A DNA stretch of 64,000 nucleotides, taken from the NCBI GenBank assembly GCA_903829815.1, contig CAIKRR010000025.1, positions 1-64,000 on the forward strand. Reading direction: 5' to 3'. The notes under the pieces are model-generated. The model had not been told where the DNA came from and made no database searches. It was given only the letters and a program-made list of their open reading frames with translations. Origin of the DNA: an uncultured Pseudomonadota bacterium. GTDB taxonomy: Bacteria; Pseudomonadota; Gammaproteobacteria; Burkholderiales; SG8-39. Shown here piece by piece: positions 9,372-19,292 of the stretch. Positions within the stretch are counted from its first letter, which is position 1. Every line of letters begins with the position of its first letter. The translations under genes and the position numbers were made by a program.

Positions 9372-9434
9372 AGACGGGCCAGACTGCTTGAAGTCACCGG
9401 CGCGCGTCGTCACGTCATCGGGGGCACGGGCTGA

Positions 9435-9462
9435 CTGAGGGGTAGCGAAGCGCACACCTCAG
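9435..9462. terminator. hairpin between convergent genes
   Basis: Arms CTGAGG (9435-9440) and CCTCAG (9457-9462) enclose a 16-base loop that can itself pair at GCG/CGC. It lies in the 110-base gap between two convergent genes, where a terminator is expected. There is no U-tract, so the call is tentative. Confidence 0.3.
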
Positions 9463-9481
9463 GCGCTGGGCGGTGCCCCAG

Positions 9482-10402
9482 TCATTGCGTCAGCAGCCCC
9501 TGGCGTGGCGTGGCTCGTGCCACCAGCACTCTGAAGTCTTCGGCATAGCCCGAAAGGCGCTTTGCCAGCGTTGCACGCTGCTCGGCATCGGCACTGTTGA
9601 GCATCCGCGCGAGCATTTCGCCCACTTCAGTGCGCGTCTGCTGTGAACGGGCCGGATTGGCCGGATCGATCGGGTCTGCCACCTGACTCATCCACGCCAG
9701 CAATGCGTCACGGACCACCGACAGATCGGGCCGCGTAGTCTGGATGCGCCTGAGCAAGCGCACGAGTTCGGCCTGCGAGCGCTGCCGCGCGAGAAACGCC
9801 CCCTCCCAGTTGGATGGGCGCACCGCGAGCATGGCCTTCAACTCGACACGCTGCTCGGCGCGTACATCCCCCAACCAGGGTTCGAGTCGTTTCACGTAAC
9901 GCGCGGTTCGAGTCTCCAGGGTACGCTCCTCAGCGGCGCGATCACGCCGGGCTTTCTCGGTACCTTCAGCCAGTTTGCGCTCCAGTCGATCGATCTGCGC
10001 TGCAGAGAGCATCAGCGCAAGCCGACTGAGGTCGGCAGCCTCGCGTTCAACCGTTTCGCGCAGGCGAGCGCGAACGCGCATCTCGAAGCCGAGAATATCG
10101 GTGGCGGTGACCTCTGTGGCCACGGCACTTTGCGCCTCGCCGATCAGCGCAACGTAGGCGGGCAACTCGCTATGCCGATGCCAGTCGAGCCAGGCCTGCA
10201 GTTTTGCTTTGGCAAAGGCTTGCTGCCGACTATCGAAGTCGAGGTAGCCGTCAGCCCAGGCAAACACCAGCGTGTCACCAAACTCGTAGCCGATACGCAC
10301 CGTGGCACACGCTGCAAGGCAGGCTGCCAGACCGAGCACCAGTGCCCGGCGCAGCAGCAGCGCACAGCGATCAAAGCCCGCAGTGATCACCCGACGAGAC
10401 AC
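9482..10402 (-). CDS. DUF6279-like lipoprotein
   Basis: A 306-residue protein with a lipoprotein signal (LGLAACLAAC) and the opening TVRIGYEFGDTLVFAWADGY, followed by a long charged helical body rich in Arg, Glu and Leu. This matches the DUF6279 family of predicted lipoproteins, whose role is unknown. It starts with GTG directly after the stop of the FAD monooxygenase upstream, so it is translationally coupled to it, although a functional link is not obvious. Confidence 0.7.
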   Translation of the reverse strand: MSRRVITAGFDRCALLLRRALVLGLAACLAACATVRIGYEFGDTLVFAWADGYLDFDSRQQAFAKAKLQAWLDWHRHSELPAYVALIGEAQSAVATEVTATDILGFEMRVRARLRETVEREAADLSRLALMLSAAQIDRLERKLAEGTEKARRDRAAEERTLETRTARYVKRLEPWLGDVRAEQRVELKAMLAVRPSNWEGAFLARQRSQAELVRLLRRIQTTRPDLSVVRDALLAWMSQVADPIDPANPARSQQTRTEVGEMLARMLNSADAEQRATLAKRLSGYAEDFRVLVARATPRQGLLTQ

Positions 10403-12127
10403 TCAAGCGCCAGTCACTCGAGCCAGCAGCGCGTCGACATCGCCCAGGCGATTGCCACGCCAGCACACATGCTGGTCAGGCCGAATCAGCGCCAGATCGC
10501 GCCCATACAAGTCACGCGCGTCGGCGTCAGCCATGTCGATGACGGTGAGCGGCACGCCCCGTCGAGCGGCCGCCACCGCCAGATCAGCGCCATCGGGTGC
10601 ACTGGCGGTCAGACGCAACAGGGTGAATCCGACACCAAAAAGGTCGAACAACGAGCGCCTGTTGGCCATGCCCGGCGGGTCGAGAAACACATGGGGTGCC
10701 CGACCTCCGGGTACCGCACTGGGGGTATAGCTGGTGAAACTGTCGTTGGGCGGCGCACCGTCTTCACCGATGATCGGCGAGCCATCGTAGCGCACGCCCA
10801 GTTGTACGCCGATGGATGCGAACTCTTCGCCAAAGGTAGACAGATAGGCACCAGCCTCGGCCCGCGCCGCTATCCCGGCAGCGCCCTCAGCCTCGATGGC
10901 CTCGCCCACCGGCACGCCACCGACGTTGCGCGCAAGGCTCTGCGCCGCCGTGGTGTTGCGCCGGGCGATGGGCTTGCGTTCGATCTCGTAGCTGCTGGCC
11001 AGATGCGGCCCGCCCCACCCCTGCACCAGTGCGGCGATTTTCCAGGCCAGATTGGCGGCGCCATCAATGCCGGTATTCATGCCAAATCCACCGGTTGGGG
11101 TGAACAGATGGATCGCATCACCGGCCAGAAAGACCCGATTGCCCGACCACAGGCGCTCGGCCCACAAGGCCACACCGGCGCGCCAATTGCGATTGCCCAG
11201 CACCGTGACTGGCGTGTCGTGGCCACAGGCAAGATGGAATCCGCGTACGACGTCGGCCTCATCGAACCGGGCCCCTTCCGCCAGACGGGTCCAGTAGAGG
11301 TACTCGTCCTCGCCATTGAGCGCCACCAGCGCCGTGCGGATCTGCGGGTTGACGGCCCAGTACTGCCAGGCACTGCCACCACCAAAGCAGCGCCGCTTCA
11401 ACTCGGGCGCACGCAGATAGGTCGCAATCATGGCACCGCCCAGAAAGGCCTGCTCGAGCGAGTCGTGCCCCTCGTAACGGATGCCCAGTGCCTTGCGCAC
11501 CGGACTCTGTCCGCCATCACAGCCGGCCATGTAGGCCACACGCCAGGTCTCTGACGTACCCCCACCCGCCGCCTGAGCCAGCGCAGCATCATAGGTGTCC
11601 TCGGCCCGATCCGCCGAGGCGGGCTCGACCCGCTCGGCATGCAGCGTCACACCGTTGGCATCTTCGGCGAAGCTCGTCATCCGCCACCCATAACGCAGGG
11701 TGATGCCCGGCCTGGTCCTGACATGTTCGAAGAGCAATCGCTCGACATACATCTGGTTGGCGCGGTGGATGGGCTCGACATTCTGATGCGTGCGCGGGGC
11801 TGCAATCACCGCGCGAACCTTCTCGCGCTCCGAGGGCATCAGCACCCGCGCAATCTCGTGGCTGGCATAGCGCGTGTAGTAGGCAACGTCCGTCGGGTGA
11901 TCGGCCGGCAAGCCCAGTTGCCGGATAGCCTCGCTCAGGCCCAGCCGCCTGTAATGCTCCATGGTGCGCGAATTGTGGGTGCTGCCCTTGGGGTGCCAGC
12001 GCGTGCTCTCGTCCGGATTGAAGATCACGCAGGGCACACCATGGCGATCGAGAAAGAGGGCGAGCATCATGCCAACTGGGCCACCGCCGACGATGGCAAC
12101 CGGGCACCCGAGTGGAGAATCGTTCAT
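10403..12127 (-). CDS. FAD-dependent aromatic monooxygenase (PheA/TfdB/MhpA-like)
   Basis: A 574-residue flavoprotein of the class A hydroxylase type. It has the dinucleotide fold VAIVGGGPVGMMLALFL at 9-25, a DG motif near AGCDGGQSPVRKALG, the second FAD motif VFLAGDAIHLFTPTGGFGMN with IDGAANLAWK after it, and a C-terminal thioredoxin-like region, as in phenol and resorcinol hydroxylases. Such enzymes add a hydroxyl ortho to a phenolic OH using NAD(P)H and oxygen. The nearest neighbours do not give a ring-cleavage partner, so the substrate is open. Confidence 0.85.
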   Translation of the reverse strand: MNDSPLGCPVAIVGGGPVGMMLALFLDRHGVPCVIFNPDESTRWHPKGSTHNSRTMEHYRRLGLSEAIRQLGLPADHPTDVAYYTRYASHEIARVLMPSEREKVRAVIAAPRTHQNVEPIHRANQMYVERLLFEHVRTRPGITLRYGWRMTSFAEDANGVTLHAERVEPASADRAEDTYDAALAQAAGGGTSETWRVAYMAGCDGGQSPVRKALGIRYEGHDSLEQAFLGGAMIATYLRAPELKRRCFGGGSAWQYWAVNPQIRTALVALNGEDEYLYWTRLAEGARFDEADVVRGFHLACGHDTPVTVLGNRNWRAGVALWAERLWSGNRVFLAGDAIHLFTPTGGFGMNTGIDGAANLAWKIAALVQGWGGPHLASSYEIERKPIARRNTTAAQSLARNVGGVPVGEAIEAEGAAGIAARAEAGAYLSTFGEEFASIGVQLGVRYDGSPIIGEDGAPPNDSFTSYTPSAVPGGRAPHVFLDPPGMANRRSLFDLFGVGFTLLRLTASAPDGADLAVAAARRGVPLTVIDMADADARDLYGRDLALIRPDQHVCWRGNRLGDVDALLARVTGA

Positions 12128-12226
12128 CGCTTTATCTTAACCGCGCTGCGGGACCTGCGACATTAAAGTTCGGCGTGCACATGTGCCTCCAACAACGGCG
12201 TGAATGCAGGTGATAATCGAATCACC

Positions 12227-13027
12227 ATGCTCGATACACCACCACGCCTGCTGGTCGCTGCGCCGACCGTTGCCACCTCGATGGTACGCGAGGGGTATGC
12301 ACTGATTGCCCCGGCGGGCCTTGAATCCATCGCCGGCACCACGATGCCCGAACCGGCCATCACGGGTCCGGTCTGGGGCAACCTGCCCCCGGATGGCTAT
12401 CTGCGTGACGGCGGTCATTACCGCCGGCGACGACACGCCAGCCTCATTGTGGAGACCGCCACGGGTGCCATCCACCAGGCCCCGCAACGGGCCCACTGGC
12501 AACCGGTGGATTACAACGCGCTTCACGGTGGTCTCGAGCGTTGGTACGAGCCGATCGAACCGGCACTGCTGGCGCTGCCAGCCTGGCAGGCGCTGGTGTC
12601 GAGTCTGGGCACCCTTCTGGCAGGCCTCAGCCCCACCGAACGCTGGTATGTCGAGGCGCATCAGTTCCGTATCGATACCGTCGGGGGCATCGGTCGTCCG
12701 ACCCCTGAGGGCGCGCACCGCGACGGGGTCGACTTCGTGGCGGTCATCCTGATCGAACGCCATGCGGTCAAGGGTGGCGAGACCCGGGTGTTCGAATCGG
12801 GAGGCCCGCGCGGACTGCGCTTCACGATGGTGGAACCCTGGACCACCCTGCTGCTTGATGACAACCGGGTCATCCATGAGACCAGCCCGGTGCAACCGCT
12901 CGGCGTCGGCGGCTACCGCGACACGCTCGTGCTCACCTACCGGGCTGAAGGGTTTCTCGGCCCCCGAGCGGCGCCAACCGGAGCGGCGCCAACCGGAGCG
13001 GCGCCAACCGGAGCGGCGCCAACCTGA
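12227..13027 (+). CDS. 2-oxoglutarate/Fe(II) dioxygenase, amino-acid hydroxylase type (PF10014)
   Basis: A 266-residue protein with the layout of BsmA/isoleucine-4-hydroxylase-type dioxygenases. The iron ligands are H164 and D166 in HRDGVDFV and H217 in NRVIHETS; R231 in GYRDTL is the likely 2-oxoglutarate anchor. Known members hydroxylate free Ile, Leu or Met. The C-terminus ends in three copies of GAAPT coded by a 15-bp repeat, and the stop codon is formed inside a variant repeat unit. ATG 12227 is used; ATG 12200 in frame is the alternative. Divergent from the FAD monooxygenase across about 99 bases. Confidence 0.82.
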   Translation: MLDTPPRLLVAAPTVATSMVREGYALIAPAGLESIAGTTMPEPAITGPVWGNLPPDGYLRDGGHYRRRRHASLIVETATGAIHQAPQRAHWQPVDYNALHGGLERWYEPIEPALLALPAWQALVSSLGTLLAGLSPTERWYVEAHQFRIDTVGGIGRPTPEGAHRDGVDFVAVILIERHAVKGGETRVFESGGPRGLRFTMVEPWTTLLLDDNRVIHETSPVQPLGVGGYRDTLVLTYRAEGFLGPRAAPTGAAPTGAAPTGAAPT

Positions 13028-13049
13028 GGGTCGCCAACCTGAGGGTCGC
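12966..13049 (+). repeat. 15-bp tandem repeat across the end of the dioxygenase gene
   Basis: Four units of GAGCGGCGCCAACCG (the last ending in T) occupy 12966-13025. A diverged unit GAGGGTCGCCAACCT is at 13026-13040 and a partial unit runs to 13049. In frame, units 1-4 encode the GAAPT tail. The G-to-T change at the end of unit 4 turns the expected GGA codon into the TGA stop at 13025-13027. Confidence 0.9.
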
Positions 13050-13124
13050 TGGCCCTGCTGCTCGGCAAAGCGCTGGCACTCCGCTTGCTTGCGGCCAGGT
13101 GGCGAACGCGAACCGGAGATGACG

Positions 13125-14120
13125 ATGAATGGACTTGGCGGCCTCAATCGCAGCCCCAATGGACTGGTGATCGGCCTGGTACAACTGCAGTTGCCAGTGG
13201 TCGTGACACGCCAGGATCTGGCACGCCAGACAGAGCGCATCGTGTCGCTGGTGGGCAAGGCACGACGCAATCTGGGCACCATGGATCTGGTGGTCTTCCC
13301 GGAATACGCTCTGCACGGGCTGTCGATGGATACCAACGCCGAGATCATGTGCCATCTCGATGGTCCCGAGGTGGCTGCATTCAAGGCCGCCTGCATCGAG
13401 CACCGGATCTGGGGCTGCTTCTCGATCATGGAGGCCAATCCGGGCGGCAATCCCTGGAACAGCGGTCTCATCATCGACGATCAGGGCGAGGTAAAGCTCT
13501 ACTACCGCAAGATGCACCCCTGGATCCCGGTCGAACCCTGGGAGCCCGGAAACCTGGGCATACCGGTCATCACCGGTCCGCGCGGCGCGCGCATCGCCCT
13601 CATCATCTGCCACGATGGGATGTTCCCGGAAATGGCGCGCGAAGCCGCCTACAAAGGTGCCGAGGTGATGCTGCGCACGGCTGGCTACACCGCGCCCGTG
13701 CGCGAGGCCTGGCGCTTCACCAATCAGTCGAATGCGTTCTGCAACCTGATGGTGACCGCCAATGTCTGCATGAGCGGCTCCGATGGCAGCTTCGATTCGA
13801 TGGGCGAAGGCATGATCGTCGACTTTGACGGAACGATACTGGCCCATGGCACGAGTGGACGCCCCGACGAGATCATCACCGCCGAGGTTCGCCCCGACCT
13901 GGTCCGCGAGGCACGCCGCGGTTGGGGCGTAGAGAACAATATCTATCAATTCGGTCACCGAGGCTATGTGGCGGTGGCCGGTGGCGCAGGCGACTGCCCC
14001 TATACCTATATGCAGGATCTGGTGCGCGGAAGTTACCGCCTGCCCTGGGAAGACGAGGTAGCGGTGACCGACGGCACCCGTTGCGGATTTCCGCGCCCTA
14101 CCCGAACCTACGCCGGGTGA
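13125..14120 (+). CDS. amiF: formamidase / aliphatic-amidase-type nitrilase superfamily enzyme
   Basis: A 331-residue member of the nitrilase superfamily, hydrolysing a short amide (formamide in AmiF) to acid and ammonia. The catalytic residues are visible: E60 in FPEYALHG, K129 in YYRKMHPW and C162 in IICHDGMFPE. The length and the VEPWEPGN and QSNAFCNLMVTANV regions match AmiF/AmiE rather than other nitrilases. ATG 13125 has GGAG 6 bases upstream; ATG 13119 two codons earlier is less well placed. It starts a forward run with the acetyltransferase and MetE-like genes. Confidence 0.85.
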   Translation: MNGLGGLNRSPNGLVIGLVQLQLPVVVTRQDLARQTERIVSLVGKARRNLGTMDLVVFPEYALHGLSMDTNAEIMCHLDGPEVAAFKAACIEHRIWGCFSIMEANPGGNPWNSGLIIDDQGEVKLYYRKMHPWIPVEPWEPGNLGIPVITGPRGARIALIICHDGMFPEMAREAAYKGAEVMLRTAGYTAPVREAWRFTNQSNAFCNLMVTANVCMSGSDGSFDSMGEGMIVDFDGTILAHGTSGRPDEIITAEVRPDLVREARRGWGVENNIYQFGHRGYVAVAGGAGDCPYTYMQDLVRGSYRLPWEDEVAVTDGTRCGFPRPTRTYAG

Positions 14121-14212
14121 ACGCGCAGGCGGTGCATGGCTGCGAACTGATGCAAAGCCCTTGATGCAACGCGGGTAGCGCATCCGGTGGCCGTGTCAGA
14201 GTCGCGCCCACC

Positions 14213-14794
14213 ATGCGCCCCTTCACCGAGCACGCCGACGACATCCTCGAGGGCACCGACCCCTGGTCGAGCCCGTCTTTCTCGCTGCGCAACCGGCTGG
14301 CCCGACTCGGCTGGGCCTTGTGCCAGGCCACCCTGTTTCGCTGGATGCCACGCCCCCTGCACGCGCCACGATCAGCGCTCCTGCGCCTTTTTGGTGCACG
14401 CATAGCCTCTAGCGTGCATGTCTATCCGCGGGCGCGCATCTGGGCCCCGTGGAACCTGTCGATGGCAGTGGGTGCCTCGATCGGCGATGAGGCCATCATC
14501 TACAACATGGCGCCGATCGACATCGGTGAGCGCGCCGTGATCTCGCAAGGCGCCCACCTGTGCGCCGGCACCCATGACTACAACCGCGCCGATTTCCAGC
14601 TGGTGGCCCGACCGATCCGCATCGGCAGACTGGCCTGGATCTGCACCGAAGCCTTCGTCGGTCCGGGCGTCACGGTTCCGCCCGGAACCGTGCCGGGGGC
14701 GCGCGCGGTCCTGATGCGATCACCCGCAGAATCGTGGACCGTCTACTCGGGCAATCCCGCACGACGAGTCGGATCGCGCACAATGCAGCCCTGA
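14213..14794 (+). CDS. WcaF-like hexapeptide-repeat acetyltransferase
   Basis: A 193-residue left-handed beta-helix acyltransferase. After a helical N-terminus (about 1-60) come hexapeptide turns (VHVYPRARIW, LSMAVGASIGDEAIIYN, IDIGERAVISQGAHLCAGTHDY), where the GTHDY histidine is the usual catalytic residue, and the end ESWTVYSGNPARRV is typical of colanic-acid acetyltransferase WcaF and its relatives. Known members acetylate sugars in polysaccharide synthesis. There are no glycan genes immediately around it, so its acceptor is unclear. Confidence 0.8.
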   Translation: MRPFTEHADDILEGTDPWSSPSFSLRNRLARLGWALCQATLFRWMPRPLHAPRSALLRLFGARIASSVHVYPRARIWAPWNLSMAVGASIGDEAIIYNMAPIDIGERAVISQGAHLCAGTHDYNRADFQLVARPIRIGRLAWICTEAFVGPGVTVPPGTVPGARAVLMRSPAESWTVYSGNPARRVGSRTMQP

Positions 14795-14819
14795 GCAAAC
14801 CGCCCAATCAGGAGCCCGC

Positions 14820-15854
14820 ATGCCCTTGCCCCAGCATCTGCTGCCCACAACCGTCGTCGGCAGCTACCCCCAGCCCGAATGGCTGGTTGATCCGGCCGTA
14901 CTCCTGCGTGTTCGCGTGCCGCGGGTGCGTGCCCCCGAAATCTGGCGTTTCGAGGGTGCCCTGCTTGAGCGGGCACAGGACGACGCCACGATCCTGGCCG
15001 TGCGCGACATGGAGCGTGCCGGCATCGACATCGTCACCGATGGCGAAATACGTCGCGAGAGCTACTCGAACCACTTCTCGAACGCGCTGGAAGGCATCGA
15101 GATCGACCCTCCCGGCGAAATCGTCGGACGCACCAATCGGCGCATGTTCGTGCCCCGGGTCACCGGCCCGATCCGCCGGCGAGCCTCGGTCGAAGTGCGC
15201 GATGTCGAGTTTCTTCGTCGCAACACCGACCATGCCATCAAGATCACGCTGCCAGGCCCATTCACCATGGCACAGCAGGCGAAGAACGAGTACTACAAGG
15301 ACGAAGCCGAAATGGCTTTCGATCTGGCTGTGGCGGTCAACGAGGAACTCAAGGCCCTGAAGGCGGCCGGTGCCGATGTCCTGCAACTGGACGAACCCTG
15401 GCTCGAGGAACGGCAGGATGCGGCACGCAGCTATGGTTTGGCTGCCCTGGATCGGGCGCTCGATGGCGTCGAGGGCCCGACCGTGGTGCACGTCTGTTTC
15501 GGATACGCTTTTGTCGTACCCGACAAGCCGCGCCGTTACGGGGTCTTTGAACAGCTGGCTGCGTGCAAGGCTACCCAGGTATCGATCGAAAGTGCCCAAT
15601 CGGGCCTTGACCTCGCAGCGCTGACCGAACTGGGCGACAAGACGATCGTACTGGGCGTACTCGACCTGGCTGCCAAGACCATCGAGACACCACAACTGGT
15701 TGCCGAACGGATCCGCCATGCGCTCGCCCACGTACCAGCCGCGCGACTGGTGCTTGCGCCTGATTGCGGCATGAAATATCTCACCCGCGAGCAGGCGTTC
15801 GGAAAACTCGCTGCGCTGGCCGAAGGTGCGCGCATCGTTCGAAGCGAGATCTGA
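14820..15854 (+). CDS. MetE C-terminal-like cobalamin-independent methyltransferase
   Basis: A 344-residue protein equal to the catalytic half of MetE, opening with LPTTVVGSYPQPEWL. The zinc-site pattern is kept: H224 and C226 in VHVCFGY and C316 in LAPDCGMKYL, with E257 a candidate fourth ligand. This stand-alone family includes methionine synthases using small methyl donors and coenzyme M-type alkyltransferases. AGGAG is 5 bases before the ATG. Asparaginyl-tRNA synthetase starts 3 bases after its stop, so the two are co-transcribed. Confidence 0.82.
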   Translation: MPLPQHLLPTTVVGSYPQPEWLVDPAVLLRVRVPRVRAPEIWRFEGALLERAQDDATILAVRDMERAGIDIVTDGEIRRESYSNHFSNALEGIEIDPPGEIVGRTNRRMFVPRVTGPIRRRASVEVRDVEFLRRNTDHAIKITLPGPFTMAQQAKNEYYKDEAEMAFDLAVAVNEELKALKAAGADVLQLDEPWLEERQDAARSYGLAALDRALDGVEGPTVVHVCFGYAFVVPDKPRRYGVFEQLAACKATQVSIESAQSGLDLAALTELGDKTIVLGVLDLAAKTIETPQLVAERIRHALAHVPAARLVLAPDCGMKYLTREQAFGKLAALAEGARIVRSEI

Positions 15855-15857
15855 GCC

Positions 15858-17261
<1,404 letters not shown>

Positions 17262-17293
17262 CGACCGGTCAGCCAGACACCGGCGAACGCCAA

Positions 17294-17319
17294 GGGCAGT
17301 CTGGCACCCATGACTGCCC
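17294..17319. terminator. hairpin between asnS and a convergent SDR gene
   Basis: Perfect 8-bp arms GGGCAGTC (17294-17301) and GACTGCCC (17312-17319) with a 10-base loop lie in the 64-base gap between convergent genes. There is no U-run on either side, so it may be a transcription attenuating or RNA-stabilising hairpin rather than a strong terminator. Confidence 0.45.
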
Positions 17320-17325
17320 CAACGC

Positions 17326-18102
17326 TCAGAGCATCACCGAGCCCCCATCCACCACCAGGGTCTGGCCGGTCATGAAGGCCGAGTCGTCACTGGCCAGAAA
17401 ACTGGCTGCGCCAACCAGATCCTGCGGTTTTTCCTCGCGCTGAATGGCGCGACTGCGAATGCCCGACGCCTGATGACGCAGGTGGTCGGGATGCTCAAGT
17501 GTCCCATCGCTTTCGGTAAGCCCCGGGGCGATGGCATTGACGGTGATGCCATCGCTTCCGAGTTCACGCGCGAGCCCTCGGGTCATCGAGATGACAGCAC
17601 CCTTGCTCGCGATGTAGTGCAAAAACCCTGGCGTCCCCTTCAAGGGAGCACCCGAGGCCAGATTGATGACCCGGCCCCACTGCTGCCGGCGCATCTGTGG
17701 AACCACCGCCCGCGCGCACAGCGCAACGCCGATCACGTTCACCTCGAGCAAACGCTGCCACTCCGCCACCGGTATGTCCTCGAACGGCCCGAGCTTGACG
17801 GTGGCAAACATCGCAGCGCAGTTGATGAGCCCATCGATGCGACCAAACTGATCGATCGTAGCCTGGGCCATGCGGGCGGTATCGAGTTCGGAGGACACAT
17901 CCACCCTGAGGCCAAGCGTGGTTGCACGCCCCTGGAGGGCGCCTTGCTCGCAGCCGGCGGCAATCGCCGCAGCCGCCTCGGCCGCGCCCTGGACATCGGC
18001 AATCACGACGCTTGCACCATCGGCCACCAGTCGGGCAGCCATGGCGTATCCGATGCCCTGGGCTGCGCCCGTGACAATGATGGTCTTTCCGGCAAGCTTC
18101 AT
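17326..18102 (-). CDS. short-chain dehydrogenase/reductase
   Basis: A 258-residue SDR oxidoreductase using NAD(P). It has the cofactor motif TGAAQGIGYAMA near residue 12, an IADVQG segment at the end of strand 2 (an acidic residue there favours NAD), the NCA motif, a serine in INLASGAPL, and the catalytic HYIASK, in which Tyr and Lys are present. ATG 18102 is chosen because the protein then begins at the family start; an upstream extension to 18177 lies inside the flavin reductase gene. It is last in the MarR/flavin reductase/SDR run, 13 bases after the reductase. Confidence 0.83.
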   Translation of the reverse strand: MKLAGKTIIVTGAAQGIGYAMAARLVADGASVVIADVQGAAEAAAAIAAGCEQGALQGRATTLGLRVDVSSELDTARMAQATIDQFGRIDGLINCAAMFATVKLGPFEDIPVAEWQRLLEVNVIGVALCARAVVPQMRRQQWGRVINLASGAPLKGTPGFLHYIASKGAVISMTRGLARELGSDGITVNAIAPGLTESDGTLEHPDHLRHQASGIRSRAIQREEKPQDLVGAASFLASDDSAFMTGQTLVVDGGSVML

Positions 18103-18115
18103 GGCAGGTCGTTCC

Positions 18116-18646
18116 TCAGAGGGGCGCAGCACGCTGGAACTGACGATTTGCATACACGAGCGGATCGCCCGCCTCACCCACGATAGCGGCCTCTACCCGA
18201 CAGATGAAGGCCGTGTGGGTCGACCAGCGAATCCGTTCGGCGATGGTGCAGTCAAAGGCGGCCAGGACGCCTCGGAGTACCGGAGCCCCGCTCACGAGAA
18301 ACTCCCATTCCAGACCCTCGAAGCGCGCTTCGCCACGATGGCCCAACATGCCGGCAAAACGCTTTGCAATCTCGACCTGGTCGGCTGCCAGCACATTGAT
18401 GCAGACCCGACCCGAAGCGTCAATCGCGCCGAAAGCCTCGGCCGATTCATTGACACACGCGATGAGAGTCGGCGGATCAGCCGTCAGCGAACACACAGCG
18501 CTGGCAGTGAGCCCATACCGACGATCACCATGCTGGGTCGTCAGAACGCAGGGAGCCGCCGCAAGTCGCTGCATCCCAGCCTTGAATCCGGCAATGAGGT
18601 CGGCTGAAACCACGGGTGTGGCCTGAGAAGAAAGAGACGTTGTCAT
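18116..18646 (-). CDS. flavin reductase (HpaC-like, FMN-binding split barrel)
   Basis: A 176-residue split-barrel protein with the family marks GFKAGMQRLAAAPCVLTT, YGLTASAVCSLTADPPTLIACVN and a CINVLAADQVEIAKRFAG segment. Such proteins supply reduced flavin to a two-component monooxygenase, or act as flavin-dependent reductases themselves. No oxygenase partner sits beside it. It follows the MarR gene after 51 bases and precedes the SDR. Confidence 0.83.
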   Translation of the reverse strand: MTTSLSSQATPVVSADLIAGFKAGMQRLAAAPCVLTTQHGDRRYGLTASAVCSLTADPPTLIACVNESAEAFGAIDASGRVCINVLAADQVEIAKRFAGMLGHRGEARFEGLEWEFLVSGAPVLRGVLAAFDCTIAERIRWSTHTAFICRVEAAIVGEAGDPLVYANRQFQRAAPL

Positions 18647-18697
18647 GCTGGGTTGTAACTCCGGGGGAAGGCCACAGAGGCGTTGGGCAGGAAGCCT

Positions 18698-19189
18698 TCA
18701 GGCAAGACCTGAATCGCGGATGTTGTCACGAAGCTTGCCAAGCAGTACGTGGAGTTCGGCGCGCTCGGCGACGCTGAACTCATGGGTGAGCGTGTCGTTG
18801 ATGAACTGTATCTCGGGAACCACCTTGCGAAATATGTCACGACCCTTCGGGGTCAGGAAGATATGGGTCTTGCGTCGATCATGAGCACTGCGTTCACGTC
18901 GTACCATGCCATGGCTCTCGAGCCACTGAATGGCAGCGACCACGGTCGGCCCGCGCATGCCGGCGCGCTCGGCGAGTTCACGTTGTGTGAGGCCATCTTC
19001 TTCCCACAACTCGCGCATGAACGGGAACTGGCCGAAGTTGAGACCGTGACGGGCGATTCGCCGGGCAAACTCGCGAGTGAAATGCCGGGTGGCATCCCAC
19101 AACAGATAACCCAGCGTCTGCTCCTTTGGCGAAGGCGCATCGTGCACGCCCGCTGCACCGTCGAGCCGTCTCGTTGTTGACACGCCCAT
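18698..19189 (-). CDS. MarR-family transcription regulator
   Basis: A 163-residue winged-helix regulator. The DNA-binding segment LTQRELAERAGMRGPTVVAAIQWLESHGMVRRERSAHDRRKTHIFLTPKG is typical of MarR proteins that release DNA on binding a phenolic ligand or CoA thioester. It is divergent from the CoA-transferase and hydratase-lyase genes and heads the reductase/SDR run, so it probably controls both sides. ATG 19189 directly abuts an AAGAGG sequence; GTG 19183, two codons later, would have better spacing from it. Confidence 0.87.
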   Translation of the reverse strand: MGVSTTRRLDGAAGVHDAPSPKEQTLGYLLWDATRHFTREFARRIARHGLNFGQFPFMRELWEEDGLTQRELAERAGMRGPTVVAAIQWLESHGMVRRERSAHDRRKTHIFLTPKGRDIFRKVVPEIQFINDTLTHEFSVAERAELHVLLGKLRDNIRDSGLA

Positions 19190-19292
19190 CCTCTTAATTT
19201 ACCGTCGCTGATCTGCTGTTCCTCTGGCAGGTGCAGGACTGCGGCGATTAGATCACGCCCTGCCGATGTTGTCAGCATGGAGACTTGTACTC
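19190..19292. promoter_or_regulatory. divergent promoter region, MarR side and CoA-transferase side
   Basis: These 103 bases separate two divergent transcription units and must hold both promoters and, by analogy with HcaR/FerC-type loci, the MarR operator. An AT-richer segment (TTAATTT) sits next to the MarR start. I do not see a clear long palindrome, so no operator position is claimed. The only support is position. Confidence 0.4.

Noticed and set aside
10130-11554. A 474-codon forward frame antisense to the FAD monooxygenase
   Set aside because: Shadow of GC-rich codons; the reverse strand has full FAD motifs.
12966-13049. The 15-bp repeats as a possible CRISPR array
   Set aside because: The units are contiguous with no spacers and lie in a coding frame; this is a tandem repeat.
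12933-14183. Long reverse frames over the dioxygenase and formamidase genes (also 12137-13474)
   Set aside because: They translate the 15-bp repeat as RLAPL or GWRRS strings and have no domain; the forward strand encodes two enzymes with intact catalytic residues.
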